NCBI GenBank assembly: GCA_000431315.1
Contig: HF989732.1
Coordinates: 1-47,158, forward strand
Origin: Brachyspira sp. CAG:484
GTDB lineage: Bacteria; Cyanobacteriota; Vampirovibrionia; Gastranaerophilales; Gastranaerophilaceae
Reading direction: 5' to 3'
Length of the DNA stretch: 47,158 bases
Each line of letters opens with the position of its first letter. Positions within the stretch are counted from its first letter, which is position 1. The translations under genes and the position numbers were made by a program. The notes beneath the pieces are model-generated. The model was not told the DNA's origin. It was given only the letters and a program-made list of their open reading frames with translations, and did not search any database. Positions 25,277-34,200 of the stretch are shown one piece after another.

Positions 25277-25891
25277 ATGTTTAGATGTACTGTATGCCAA
25301 AAATTACACACATCACGCGTTGAATACTGCGACTGCGGTAATGATACTTTCGAGGAAGTAGCAGAAACTGTTTATCCTGCACGTAAAGTTATTTCAGTAC
25401 CTGAAATTTTATCCTGGATATTTTTTACGGCTTGTATTATTTTATCGTTGTATGTAATCTTTTTTACCGGTGCTAAAGAGGTCAAAAAAACTCCTCATCA
25501 ACCTGTAAAAGCATCTCAAACGCAGGCTGTTCAAATTCCAGATATTGATAAAATATGGGATAATACACCGGCAGCGTCGGAAATATCAGGCGGCGGAAGC
25601 GAGATGGATATTTATAAAAAAGGATTGCAAAATCTGCTGTATTCCAATCTGGAAACTAAAACCTCAGAATCCCCGGGAGAATGTGAAGTTGAATTTCGTA
25701 TAGGTTCAGACGGAACTCTTACCGGCAGAAAATTGTATAAAAGACAGGGCAGTAAAGCTTTTAATAAAATAGTTTTAAATATGCTGAAAAAAACATCAGA
25801 ATATAAAACCCCTCCTGTTGATTACACCGGCGAAAAAATAAAGGCATATGTCTATACCAATAATGATGAGATAAAAATATTTATAAAGTAA
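25277..25891 (+). CDS. Zinc-ribbon, TM and TonB-C-like domain protein (204 aa)
   Basis: The N-terminus is a cytoplasmic zinc ribbon with CTVC (C4, C7) and CDC (C18, C20). A TM helix (about 44-66), a polar linker and a C-terminal TonB-C-like domain (about 115-204) follow, the last with NLLYSNLETK, CEVEFRIGSDGTLTGRKLYK and FNKIVLNMLKKTSEYKTPPV. The strand-helix pattern and the 'G-x-L-x-x' turn are typical of TonB/TolA C-termini. It is the last gene of the VWA-FHA operon and a strong terminator follows. Two TonB-C-like proteins in one operon suggest an envelope-spanning machine, not classical TonB since ExbB/ExbD are absent. Confidence 0.65.
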   Translation: MFRCTVCQKLHTSRVEYCDCGNDTFEEVAETVYPARKVISVPEILSWIFFTACIILSLYVIFFTGAKEVKKTPHQPVKASQTQAVQIPDIDKIWDNTPAASEISGGGSEMDIYKKGLQNLLYSNLETKTSESPGECEVEFRIGSDGTLTGRKLYKRQGSKAFNKIVLNMLKKTSEYKTPPVDYTGEKIKAYVYTNNDEIKIFIK

Positions 25892-25922
25892 AAAAAGACG
25901 GTTTTTAAAACCGTCTTTTTTT
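25891..25922. terminator. Strong bidirectional terminator
   Basis: A near-perfect palindrome (AAAAAAGACGGTTTT / AAAACCGTCTTTTTT) with A-run before and T-run after, between the end of the TonB-C-like operon and the convergent 57-aa gene. It works on paper in both directions. Confidence 0.85.
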
Positions 25923-25924
25923 AT

Positions 25925-26098
25925 CTAAAGTGATGTAACGTTGAAATCCCGTTCGGATTTTGAGGAAGAGTTTTCAAAAACAACCTTCAGGCATTTTTCA
26001 ATAAATGCTTCAATTCCTGAGATTTCAGCTTTTAATGCTTCATAATCTTCGTGTTTTCTTCCTTGGATAGTTTGTTTAAAGTTTTCATAATCGTACAT
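25925..26098 (-). CDS. Small acidic helical protein (57 aa)
   Basis: A short gene on the minus strand with a strong ribosome site (AAGGAG, 10 nt before the ATG) and a downstream terminator. The product begins MYDYENFKQTIQGRKHEDYE and continues as an amphipathic helix (LKAEISGIEAFIEKCLKVV). It has one cysteine and no signal peptide. I recognise no family. The 88 bp on to the next minus-strand gene show no further frame. Confidence 0.55.
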   Translation of the reverse strand: MYDYENFKQTIQGRKHEDYEALKAEISGIEAFIEKCLKVVFENSSSKSERDFNVTSL

Positions 26099-26186
26099 AA
26101 ATCAAATACTCCTTTTACTTCACATAAAATAAGACGGAATATATTTGATAAATCTTTAATACTTTCAGGCTAAACTTTACAAAACT

Positions 26187-26633
26187 TTAATTAAATACCG
26201 GCAAATATCTGGCATCAATCTGGAAACCCTTGCTGTAATATTCTGAACGGCTGTATTTACAATTTTGCGGGTTTTGCATAGCTTTTTGCCATATTTCTTC
26301 TGTTTTATTTATTCCACTGTAATGGTCAGGTTTTATTAAAAGAGCACTGTACAATTGCCGGGAAACTGGTTCGCTGAAAGAACAGTTTACGGTTAACATT
26401 CCATTGGCAGTTCCTGTTACCTGTAAGTACTGGCAGGCGTTTCCGGTTTTGCCTAATATTTGCTTGCTGTCATGGAATACTGTTCCTGCCATATTAAAAG
26501 TTGCATTTTCAATATAAACATCACAGTTTTTGAATTTTTGAATAAACTTTTTGCTGAAACCGTTGTCGGTGCGTTCATTTGCATTTGCCGCCAGACATGA
26601 AAACAGCAGGGTTAGTATAAAAATTTTCTTCAT
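26187..26633 (-). CDS. Secreted hypothetical protein (148 aa)
   Basis: A clear signal peptide (MKKIFILTLLFSCLAANA, cleavage near ANA) with a small beta-rich mature domain. Mature cysteines (FKNCDVYI, NACQYLQ, VNCSFSE, QNCKYS) number four, so two disulfides are likely after export. The YIENATFNMAGTVFH and GMLTVNCSFSEP stretches suggest alternating strands. Similar small secreted proteins are frequent in this kind of genome; the family is unknown. Confidence 0.65.
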   Translation of the reverse strand: MKKIFILTLLFSCLAANANERTDNGFSKKFIQKFKNCDVYIENATFNMAGTVFHDSKQILGKTGNACQYLQVTGTANGMLTVNCSFSEPVSRQLYSALLIKPDHYSGINKTEEIWQKAMQNPQNCKYSRSEYYSKGFQIDARYLPVFN

Positions 26634-26706
26634 ATTTTAATTATACAAGCAATTTTTTTAAATGAAAAGTTTTATATTAATTAGCGGGGAAACTAAGGGG
26701 AATAAT

Positions 26707-27388
26707 ATGCTTAACAAAGTTGATGAACAGAAATATATTGATTATATGCTTGCAAAACTTCCTGATGTGCAAAGGGGCGGAGCGCATAAGCTTAAAAAAG
26801 GTGAAAGCCTCTGGGGGCTTGCAAAAAAAAGAATTGAATAATCCGAAAGCTTCTAACAGTGAAATCAGCGAATATATGCTTTTGATTGCAAAGCTGAACA
26901 AGCTGGATACTATTGAAAAAATGAATGGTCTAAAGGTTAATGATGAAATTTATCTGCCGTCTGTACAGTCCGGAAATGCTGCTGTTAAAACTTCTAAAAC
27001 TCTTACGGATGCAGAGCAAACATTAGCGGATATTAAAGAAACTTTATTGAATGATAAGACGCTTCATGTTACGCAGGCTTCTCCTAAATCTATAAGGATG
27101 TACCATGTTTATAATCACTACACAAATGAAAAGACAGGATATATTACACAGTACCATCCGGTGATTAGTTTCACTCTTGATAAGAACGGAAAGTTCAAAG
27201 ACGCTTCATTTGAAGGTAAAAATAATATCAATTCATTCGGATATGACTATGACTTCGGCAGCGATGGTGAAATTAAACAGCATGGAGTTTTTCGACGTAT
27301 TAAACATGGTCAGATAGACCGGCAGGATATGGATGTATTAAAAACCCGCCTTGAAGAACTATCCCAAAAGGCAGTTTCCGCCTATTAA
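26707..27388 (+). pseudogene. LysM-domain protein, frameshifted at an A8 run
   Basis: Translation from the ATG at 26707 (AAGGGG upstream) gives 44 codons ending inside a LysM domain: HKLKKGESLWGLAKK then RIE and TAA. Another frame continues directly as LNNPKASNSEISEYM...LLIAKLNKLDTIEKMNGLKV, completing the LysM fold (about 70 residues), and runs to the stop at 27388. Removing one A from the eight-A run at 26823-26830 joins the two. The C-terminal half (about residues 120-226) has YHVYNHYTNEKTGYITQYHP and FTLDKNGKFKDASF repeats of unknown role. No signal peptide. It may be a true pseudogene, a slippage-rescued gene or a sequencing error. Confidence 0.7.
26823..26830 (+). repeat. A8 run at frameshift site
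   Basis: Eight As between GC and G. Seven would keep the LysM frame. Runs of this length can cause RNA polymerase slippage in AT-rich genomes. Confidence 0.6.
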
Positions 27389-27449
27389 TATATCGCAATT
27401 ATTTGTAATATACATGCAAAAAATTTTATTTACGGGTTTAATCTTTTAT

Positions 27450-28505
27450 ATGCAAATTACCCCGTATAATAACAGACCATCTTTTAAAGGTTATGACGCA
27501 CGACATATACGCGCGCTGGTTATGACTTCTAATAAAGGCAAAATTGCACAGGAAATGAAGGCAATCGGTGACAAATCCGGATTTAAAGTTCTGCTTGCAG
27601 GAGTAGAGGATTTGTTTGAAAGCGGTTTTGAGAACGTTTACGAAAGATGTCCTTATACAACTGCCTGGGCGCAGGATATAGCAAGTGTTACTCCTGATAA
27701 TAAAGTTTATTATCCATGGTCCTATGACGGGCTGGGATGGTTGTTAAGCCAGACAAAGAAAATAAAGGGTGTTCTTGCTCAAAATCACATTGCAGGCGGA
27801 AATTATTATATAGTTAAAAACGGCAGTAAGAATGATTTGATTATTGGTAAGACCTCAATGGGCGGAATTGATGAGAATGTATTGAAATCACGGTTTTGTG
27901 CAGATAATATACATATTATTCCCCAAATGGATTATCACATCGACCTTGGAATCCGTCCACTTATAAACAAAAACGTTCTTGTATGTAATGATGATTTAAT
28001 GATTACTTCTATAGAAGCCGGTATTGAGAAAACTAAAGATTTTAAAGATGTTAATTTATCTCTGAAAAAAATTTTATCGGATTTTAAAAATGCAGTTTCA
28101 CAAAATATTTATGAAAAACCTGATAAAGTTGCCGGCATGCTAACTGATTACGGATATAATCCTGTTCCTGTTCCGGCAAGAATTTATGATGTTAAATTCA
28201 AACCTGATGCAAAGAAAGCAGGACTGGTATACAAAATGAATTTTGCTAATGCTGTGGCGCTTGAAAATTCAAATAATGAGCTTATTTATATAACAAATAA
28301 ATCTCTTCTGGACAGAGAATGCGGAATAACTCCGGAAATTGAAAAAAAGACAGGTTTTAGTTTTGAAAAGATTTTTAAAAGTAGTATTGCCCCTTTTGTT
28401 GAAGAGAAGAATGTTCATTTTGTATCAGGTGAAAATGATGTAATTGCGGATTACCTTACAAATATGGATGCAGGTATTCACTGCCTTTGTGCTGAGATAC
28501 CTTAA
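27450..28505 (+). CDS. Guanidino-modifying-enzyme-like hydrolase (agmatine/arginine deiminase superfamily)
   Basis: The start is taken at the ATG at 27450, which gives MQITPYNNRPSFKGYDARH; earlier in-frame ATGs (27351, 27414) have no better ribosome site. The core matches the pentein fold of agmatine and peptidylarginine deiminases. Landmarks are AWAQDIAS (D76), the glycine motif IAGGNYYIV (116-118), DYHIDLGIR (H163, D165) and, near the end, the nucleophile motif AGIHCLCAEIP with C345. In agmatine deiminase the matching parts are RD, EGGN, HxD and GIHC. Family activity is removal or transfer at a guanidine group. The substrate (agmatine, free arginine or protein arginine) is not known. It ends in a 4-bp convergent overlap with the decarboxylase gene. 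Confidence 0.65.
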   Translation: MQITPYNNRPSFKGYDARHIRALVMTSNKGKIAQEMKAIGDKSGFKVLLAGVEDLFESGFENVYERCPYTTAWAQDIASVTPDNKVYYPWSYDGLGWLLSQTKKIKGVLAQNHIAGGNYYIVKNGSKNDLIIGKTSMGGIDENVLKSRFCADNIHIIPQMDYHIDLGIRPLINKNVLVCNDDLMITSIEAGIEKTKDFKDVNLSLKKILSDFKNAVSQNIYEKPDKVAGMLTDYGYNPVPVPARIYDVKFKPDAKKAGLVYKMNFANAVALENSNNELIYITNKSLLDRECGITPEIEKKTGFSFEKIFKSSIAPFVEEKNVHFVSGENDVIADYLTNMDAGIHCLCAEIP

Positions 28506-30130
28506 CGGTTATATAATTTATGGGTAAGCTCCGGCAGCTCCATTTCATCCGTAAAGATTTCAATGTAGCAAAGTTTATCCTGATGGGCAAGTTCTGCCTG
28601 TTTTAGTACTTCATCAAGCTCTTTATTTGTTTTAGCCTGTGCAGTCCAGATGTTACCGCCAAAATCCGAGGCGATTTTAGTATAATCCCAAAGCGGTATA
28701 TCATTAAAACCGGCATTAGGTGTTTTGGATAATACTCTTTCTATTGTATAACCAAAGTTGTTTAATACAATAATAACAGGCTTAATTTCATAGTGCAGCA
28801 TTGAGCTTAAGGCTTGAAATGTCAACTGGTGTGCACCTTCTCCTGTTAATAAAATCATTCTCTTCTGCGGATCTGCAATTTGTGCTCCAAAAACAGCCGG
28901 AGTTGCCCAGCCTATTGAAGCCCATAAAAGCTGTGCATACCATACCGCACCTTCCGGAAGTGTCAGAGCCGGAACTGTACATGAAAAAACTCCTGTATCA
29001 GAAAAGATACAGTCATATGGTTTTATAAACTCCTGAAGTCTGGAGGTAATATATTTAAAGTCCAGCTTCCTTTCATCTGTTATATCAGCCTGCAGTGGTT
29101 TTACTTTATCTTTTATCAAATCAATGTTCCGGTGGGTGATATTTTCTGAGAGTTCTCTGAGCATATCTTTCATAAGAACATTATCGTATAATTTTTCCTG
29201 AATAATTGTGTAAGTTCCCTGTATGTTAATGCTTTTGGACGGATTAACCTGTATGTCAAAGTTCAGCGTATTAAAGTCGCTGAAAATAGTTCCAATACAA
29301 ACCGGACAATCTGAATTATTAACCTGATAATTTACATTCGGATTTTCGTAGCCTGCAAGATAAGTCCCTATAAAGCCGGGGTTGTTTTCACTCAGCAAAC
29401 CTTTACCCATTAACAGTGTTGTTGCCGGCAGTCCGCTTTTTTCAATAAAGCTTAGAAATTCTTCTTCACTGTCGTATCTGACTATAAGGGAATCTCCTAT
29501 TACTATCGGCGATTGTGCTTTTTGTATTAGTTTAAGCGCGTGTTCTACTGCTTTTTTTAATTTTTGTTTGTCGCTCTGGACGCTTTTTATCTCTGGTGAA
29601 TTTTCTATTTCCATATCACATATATCAGCAGGGATTGATATATATACAGGTTTTTTATATTTTTGAAAAATATAGAGCAGTCTTTCTATCTCTGATTTTG
29701 CATTTTGCTCGTTTAATATTGCAGCACTCTGGGTAAAACAGGAATAGGCATTATAACTTGCAAAGTAATCCGGCGTATCAAAGTTATGGTGAATTAATGT
29801 ATTATTTTTTATATATTGGGTAGCAGGTGCTCCGACTATATGTATTACAGGGACATTTTCTGCCATAGAACCGCCTATTGCATTTATTGCAGAGAGTTCT
29901 CCAACATTATAAGTTGTTACAAGCGCGCCATAACCGTTTAATCTTGCATATCCGTCCGCTGCGTATCCCGCATTAAGCTCGTTTGTACACCCTACCCAGG
30001 CTGTTTCCGGGTTGTTGTCTATTGCATTTATAATCTTAAAACAGTAATCTCCGGGCAGTCCGAAAAAATGTGTAATGCCTAGTTTGGATAATTCCTGTAT
30101 CAAAAAGTCAACTACTCTGATCTTTGCCAT
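28502..30130 (-). CDS. Thiamine-diphosphate 2-oxoacid decarboxylase (pyruvate/indolepyruvate type)
   Basis: ThDP enzyme of the Pdc/IpdC/KdcA family. The catalytic Glu E51 is in CTNELNAGYAADGYAR. The His pair H114-H115 in IHHNFDTPDY marks decarboxylases and excludes acetolactate synthases. A middle domain has IVIGDSLIVRY, and the ThDP-Mg site is LTGEGAHQLTFQAL with LNNFGYTIERVL. The 542-aa length is normal. It should convert a 2-oxo acid to an aldehyde plus CO2: pyruvate to acetaldehyde (ethanol route) or indolepyruvate/branched oxoacids. Substrate is not readable from these motifs. No alcohol dehydrogenase is adjacent. Confidence 0.88.
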   Translation of the reverse strand: MAKIRVVDFLIQELSKLGITHFFGLPGDYCFKIINAIDNNPETAWVGCTNELNAGYAADGYARLNGYGALVTTYNVGELSAINAIGGSMAENVPVIHIVGAPATQYIKNNTLIHHNFDTPDYFASYNAYSCFTQSAAILNEQNAKSEIERLLYIFQKYKKPVYISIPADICDMEIENSPEIKSVQSDKQKLKKAVEHALKLIQKAQSPIVIGDSLIVRYDSEEEFLSFIEKSGLPATTLLMGKGLLSENNPGFIGTYLAGYENPNVNYQVNNSDCPVCIGTIFSDFNTLNFDIQVNPSKSINIQGTYTIIQEKLYDNVLMKDMLRELSENITHRNIDLIKDKVKPLQADITDERKLDFKYITSRLQEFIKPYDCIFSDTGVFSCTVPALTLPEGAVWYAQLLWASIGWATPAVFGAQIADPQKRMILLTGEGAHQLTFQALSSMLHYEIKPVIIVLNNFGYTIERVLSKTPNAGFNDIPLWDYTKIASDFGGNIWTAQAKTNKELDEVLKQAELAHQDKLCYIEIFTDEMELPELTHKLYNR

Positions 30131-30227
30131 TTAATACTCCTGTTTTTTCTTAGCATTACATATTCTATTATTGAAATAAAATTTTAGATATTAGAAAAGA
30201 GGTTAATCTTTTTTGGTATATAAGCAA

Positions 30228-30256
30228 AATGGCGCAGCTGTTTAAGCTGCGCCATT
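30228..30256 (-). terminator. Terminator of hsp20
   Basis: Perfect 12-bp stem (AATGGCGCAGCT / AGCTGCGCCATT) with a 5-nt loop, 20 bp past the hsp20 stop on the minus strand and followed by TTTTGC. The remaining spacer to the decarboxylase gene (30131-30227) shows nothing else. Confidence 0.75.
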
Positions 30257-30276
30257 AATTATGTCAGATTTCAGTT

Positions 30277-30732
30277 TTATTTGACAGTTAATTTTTTAAT
30301 GCCTTCGTTTTCTGCTTTCATTTTTGGTGCTTTAATAGCAAGTACGCCATGTTCAAGTTTTGCTTCAGTTTTATCAATATCTATGTCCATAGGGAAGTAA
30401 ACTGTTCTTGAAAAATCTCCATATTTAAATTCAGATTTTCTGTAGGCTTTGGTATCTTCTTCGTGTTCTTCTTCTTTTCGGGCATTTATTGTAAGGTGAT
30501 TTTTATCAATATCTATATCTAAATCTTCCTTTTTAACTCCAGGCAGTTCTGCTTTAATAAAGTATTCTTTTTCTTTTTCCTTAATCTCTACCGGCATCGC
30601 AAACTTGTCCATTTCTTCGGAGAAGATGTATTCAGGGAAAAAGCTGTCAAAGTTACGGCTTAGAATAGAGCTGATTTCGTCATTGACTGATTTAATAAAA
30701 CCATCCGGTGTTTTTTTAATTAGAAATTTCAT
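30277..30732 (-). CDS. Hsp20-family small heat shock protein
   Basis: The ATG at 30732 is chosen because AAGGAG lies 7 nt before it; the longer frame to 30813 has no ribosome site. The 151-aa protein has a short N-terminal region, then an alpha-crystallin domain (about residues 45-140). Landmarks are FIKAELPGVKKEDLDIDI, LTINARKEEEHEED, RKSEFKYGDFSRTVYFP and the closing GVLAIKAPK. Such ATP-independent chaperones hold unfolding proteins in large oligomers. The promoter is probably stress-controlled, but no clear operator (such as CIRCE) was seen. Single gene with its own terminator. Confidence 0.93.
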   Translation of the reverse strand: MKFLIKKTPDGFIKSVNDEISSILSRNFDSFFPEYIFSEEMDKFAMPVEIKEKEKEYFIKAELPGVKKEDLDIDIDKNHLTINARKEEEHEEDTKAYRKSEFKYGDFSRTVYFPMDIDIDKTEAKLEHGVLAIKAPKMKAENEGIKKLTVK

Positions 30733-30829
30733 AACCATACTCCTTTCATTTCCATTTCTTTTCACATAATTATTATTACTCTTTTTTGGCAAAACTCTTT
30801 TATAATTAACCAATTTTTAACAATCTGGG

Positions 30830-30858
30830 TTGAACAAAAATTTTTATGTTATTATACA
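30830..30858 (+). promoter_or_regulatory. Candidate promoter upstream of 129-aa gene
   Basis: TTGAAC, a 17-bp spacer and TATACA, ending 22 bp before the next ATG. Match to consensus is partial. Confidence 0.45.
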
Positions 30859-30880
30859 TGTAATATTTAGGAACTTGTGT

Positions 30881-31270
30881 ATGAAAGTAGAACTATTCAG
30901 CAGTAAACCTTTAAATAAACCGGTATTTGCTTCTGCAAACATTGATAAAATGAATATGCTTGCCCAAAAACTGGAGGCAAAAAATTCTGTGTATGCGAAA
31001 AAGTCAAAGCCTGTTGCTGATATTTATAATAATAGTATCAGTTTTCTTAAAGGCGTTTTAAATAAAGACGATTACGTTGATAAATTAAAAAATTCTCTTG
31101 AGCAGATTTATAAGGCTAAGGATTCCCTCAAAGTTTCACGCGATAGAATTAAATTATCAGAAAAAGAGAAGGCGTTCTTTGAAAATATGTTCATAACTTT
31201 TGATAATCTTGAAAATAAAAATAATATTACTAAAGAACAGCTTACAAATAATCTGAGAATTTTAGCCTGA
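30881..31270 (+). CDS. Hypothetical helical protein (129 aa)
   Basis: The ATG at 30881 has AGGA upstream at 9 nt; the frame extends further back but without support. The N-terminus MKVELFSSKPLNKPVFASAN is polar and short, similar in style to N-termini of other proteins here, and NSISFLKG occurs at about residue 53. The rest is charged and helical (DKLKNSLEQIYKAKDSLKVS, KLSEKEKAFFENMF). No signal peptide or TM. It ends back to back with the 2267-aa gene. Function unknown. Confidence 0.6.
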   Translation: MKVELFSSKPLNKPVFASANIDKMNMLAQKLEAKNSVYAKKSKPVADIYNNSISFLKGVLNKDDYVDKLKNSLEQIYKAKDSLKVSRDRIKLSEKEKAFFENMFITFDNLENKNNITKEQLTNNLRILA

Positions 31271-34200
31271 TTAAAATATTGTATGAATTTTTTGTTTGTC
31301 GTTTAGGGTAATTGTATAAACTCGCTCATTATCTGTAATTTTAAATTTTGGAGCGATTATTGAGCCGTCTGTTCCTGACTGGAATACTTCTATCACGACA
31401 TTATTATTCAAGCTGTTTTGTATAGTATTATTAAAATAATTAATATAAGCTGCGCATTCCATTCTGTTGTTTATGTCAACTCCGTCATTCAGCATAAATC
31501 TTTCCAGAAATCTCATTTTACAGTGCAGGCTTGATATTGTTTTATCAAATTCTTCAAGGCTCAAAACAGAAGATATTTTTTGCAGAGTTTCTTCCTGTTT
31601 TGCTGTCAGATTGTTAAGCCTATATGCAATTTCATTTGAGGTCATATTTTCTGTATCAATATCAAGCAGCCTGAATATATTTTGATATTCTGTTGGATTG
31701 TTAAATATGGCATTTTTTTGTGTATTGTGTGAAACCCGTTTTGTTAGTTCGCTGATTATACTCTTAGGACTTGTGTCGGTATAGGCAGAGGTGTCGCCTT
31801 CTTTTAATGTTACTTTTCCGTTTATATTTTCAAATATTTCACAGATTTCATCAAAACTCTGGCTGACAGTTTTATCTTTATTTTTAAAGCTCAGCATAAC
31901 ATTATGATATTTGGATGCGCTGTTGCTATGGTTTGAACTTTTTATTCCCGCCGGCTTTGTTATTATTGAGCTTTTTATTTTAAAATAATCTATATTATGT
32001 TCATCCAGATAATTCCTTAATCCGTCAACATCTTTTTGCCCGAATGTTTCATAAATTATTCTGGCTTTATTAGCAGATTTTCCTTGCACATTAGAGCTAA
32101 GGAAGCTTTCAAGTCCGTCGTAATTTTCAACGCCCAGGACTTCAAAAAGATTTGTACGGGTTGAATATATTTGCTCCGGAGTAAGTTTCATATTATTTGT
32201 TAAGGAGAAATATTCATAGGAATTTATATCAAAATCTTCAGGAATATTATGTTTCCACCTGTTATATAGTTCAAGTTTTTTGTTTATATTTTGAATACCG
32301 TTGCTGCCTGTTAAAGATGTTATAAATTCGCTTTTATTTTCTACCGGCTCTGCATCATAAATTTCTGCTATGTCAGACAATTTCCCTTTAAAATTTTCTG
32401 ATAAGCTGTTTAGTGAGGCATTGATATTTTCAATATCTACACTTTCTGCATATTTCTCAATTATGCCCATAAACAATTTTGCCTGCTTGAGATTTTCCGG
32501 TGTAATTCCATCTCTAGCCGGAATTCCAGCATTTTCCATAAGCTCTTTGACCTCATCTATGATGAACTCGTATTCATTATATGAAGCTTTTAAAGAAGAA
32601 ACTTCTGCTGCTTTATTTATATCAGCATATTTTTCGTATTTTTTAATAATATCTTTTATAATATCTTCGTTTAGCAGAATACTTTCTTTGTTGAACTCGC
32701 CGTCAACATCTGTCATTTTAAGATCTTCCAGAAGTTCTCCTGCAATTTTGTCATTTTTGTTTACTCCGCAGTACCTGTTATAAAGCTGAACCAGTTCATT
32801 GTACGTTTTAATTGTTTTTACGGAGTGAAAAGCTTCTATATATTCTTTTATTTCATTCTCGACAGGAGTTCTGCGTCCGCGGCGGTCTTTATATTTTGCT
32901 GTTTCTATAAGGTGTTTTGTTTTGTCAGGAGCACTTTCAATTCCTAATTTTTCATTGACAACTGCAATAAGATTTTCTCGAGAAACAGGTACATACGGAT
33001 TTGCATCCTGAAGCATATTCAAAGTTTCTTCCGTACAAACTTTCTTGTAGAAAATTTTTCTGTATAAGGATTTTATTTCTTCTATGGATTCTGCAATTTT
33101 TTTAGTGTCAAAATGTTTTTTGAATTTTTCAAAATCCGCATCATTTTGCGGAACTTTTTTATCTTTATAAAGAATATTTTCAACAAAGTTTTCTATATTA
33201 ATTTTATCAATTGCTATCGGATTATGGCCTTTTGAAGGTGTAAATCTCATGAAGTCGGCTAGCGCATTATCGCCCTTAAGTTTTAAGCCGAGAAACCTGT
33301 TGTAAAGATAAGCTTCTGTAAGTTTTGATGAAGGGTATTTTTCTGTATTCTGCATCGTTTTTATAATGTTTATTTTTGCCCCGTAATCTGATTGGATATT
33401 GGAGATAAGTTCATCAAAGGCTTCGTCTGCTTCTATTTGTATTTCAAAACCCTTGTCAGTTTCTTCAAATTTAAGTTCCCGCGCAGCTTCTACCGGTTCA
33501 GAAAGTCTTTCAAGCAGTTTGCTGCTGTTTGGAATTTCACATTTTGAACTGAGCGCGATAAGATTTATGTCTGAAAAGTCGGAAGGCAGAGATTTGTCGT
33601 TAATTCTTTTTGTGATGATTTCTTTAAAAATATCTGTCAGAGAATCCAGCTGCAAATCCGTGAAGCCTTCTGTGTTAATAATTTTCCTTGCTGTATATGA
33701 AATATAGCTGTCAAAATCTTCAGCAGAAATCTTTTGTATTTCCTGTGCATTTATATAAGTTTCTCTGCCGATAAATGGAAGAATTTTATTTTGAAGGTTT
33801 GTTTTTTCCTGTTCCAGTTCTTTTGTTGTCATTGTTTCATATTTTGCCTTTGCAGCGTCAGTATATTTTTGGATAAATCTTCTGTTCAACGGATTTGATA
33901 AATCAAATTTGCCGTCTTCGCCGCGGACAATTCTGCCTTTATTCATATGATAAATTACAGGAGTATTTGTTAAACCTGTCAGGGCTGCAAATTCTGTTAG
34001 AGTTACCATGTTAGGATTAACTTCTTCTAGTGTTTCTGGTTTTACTTCTTTTGTTTTTGGCGGTTTTGGAAGTGTATCTTCATATGGGATAAACTTTTCC
34101 CCTTTTTTGAACGTTTTCATAAAATAATCATTAACAGGGTTGTTCAAATCAATCTTGCCTCTGCCGGAAGATACAAGATGTCCTTTTGCTAAGTGGAAAG

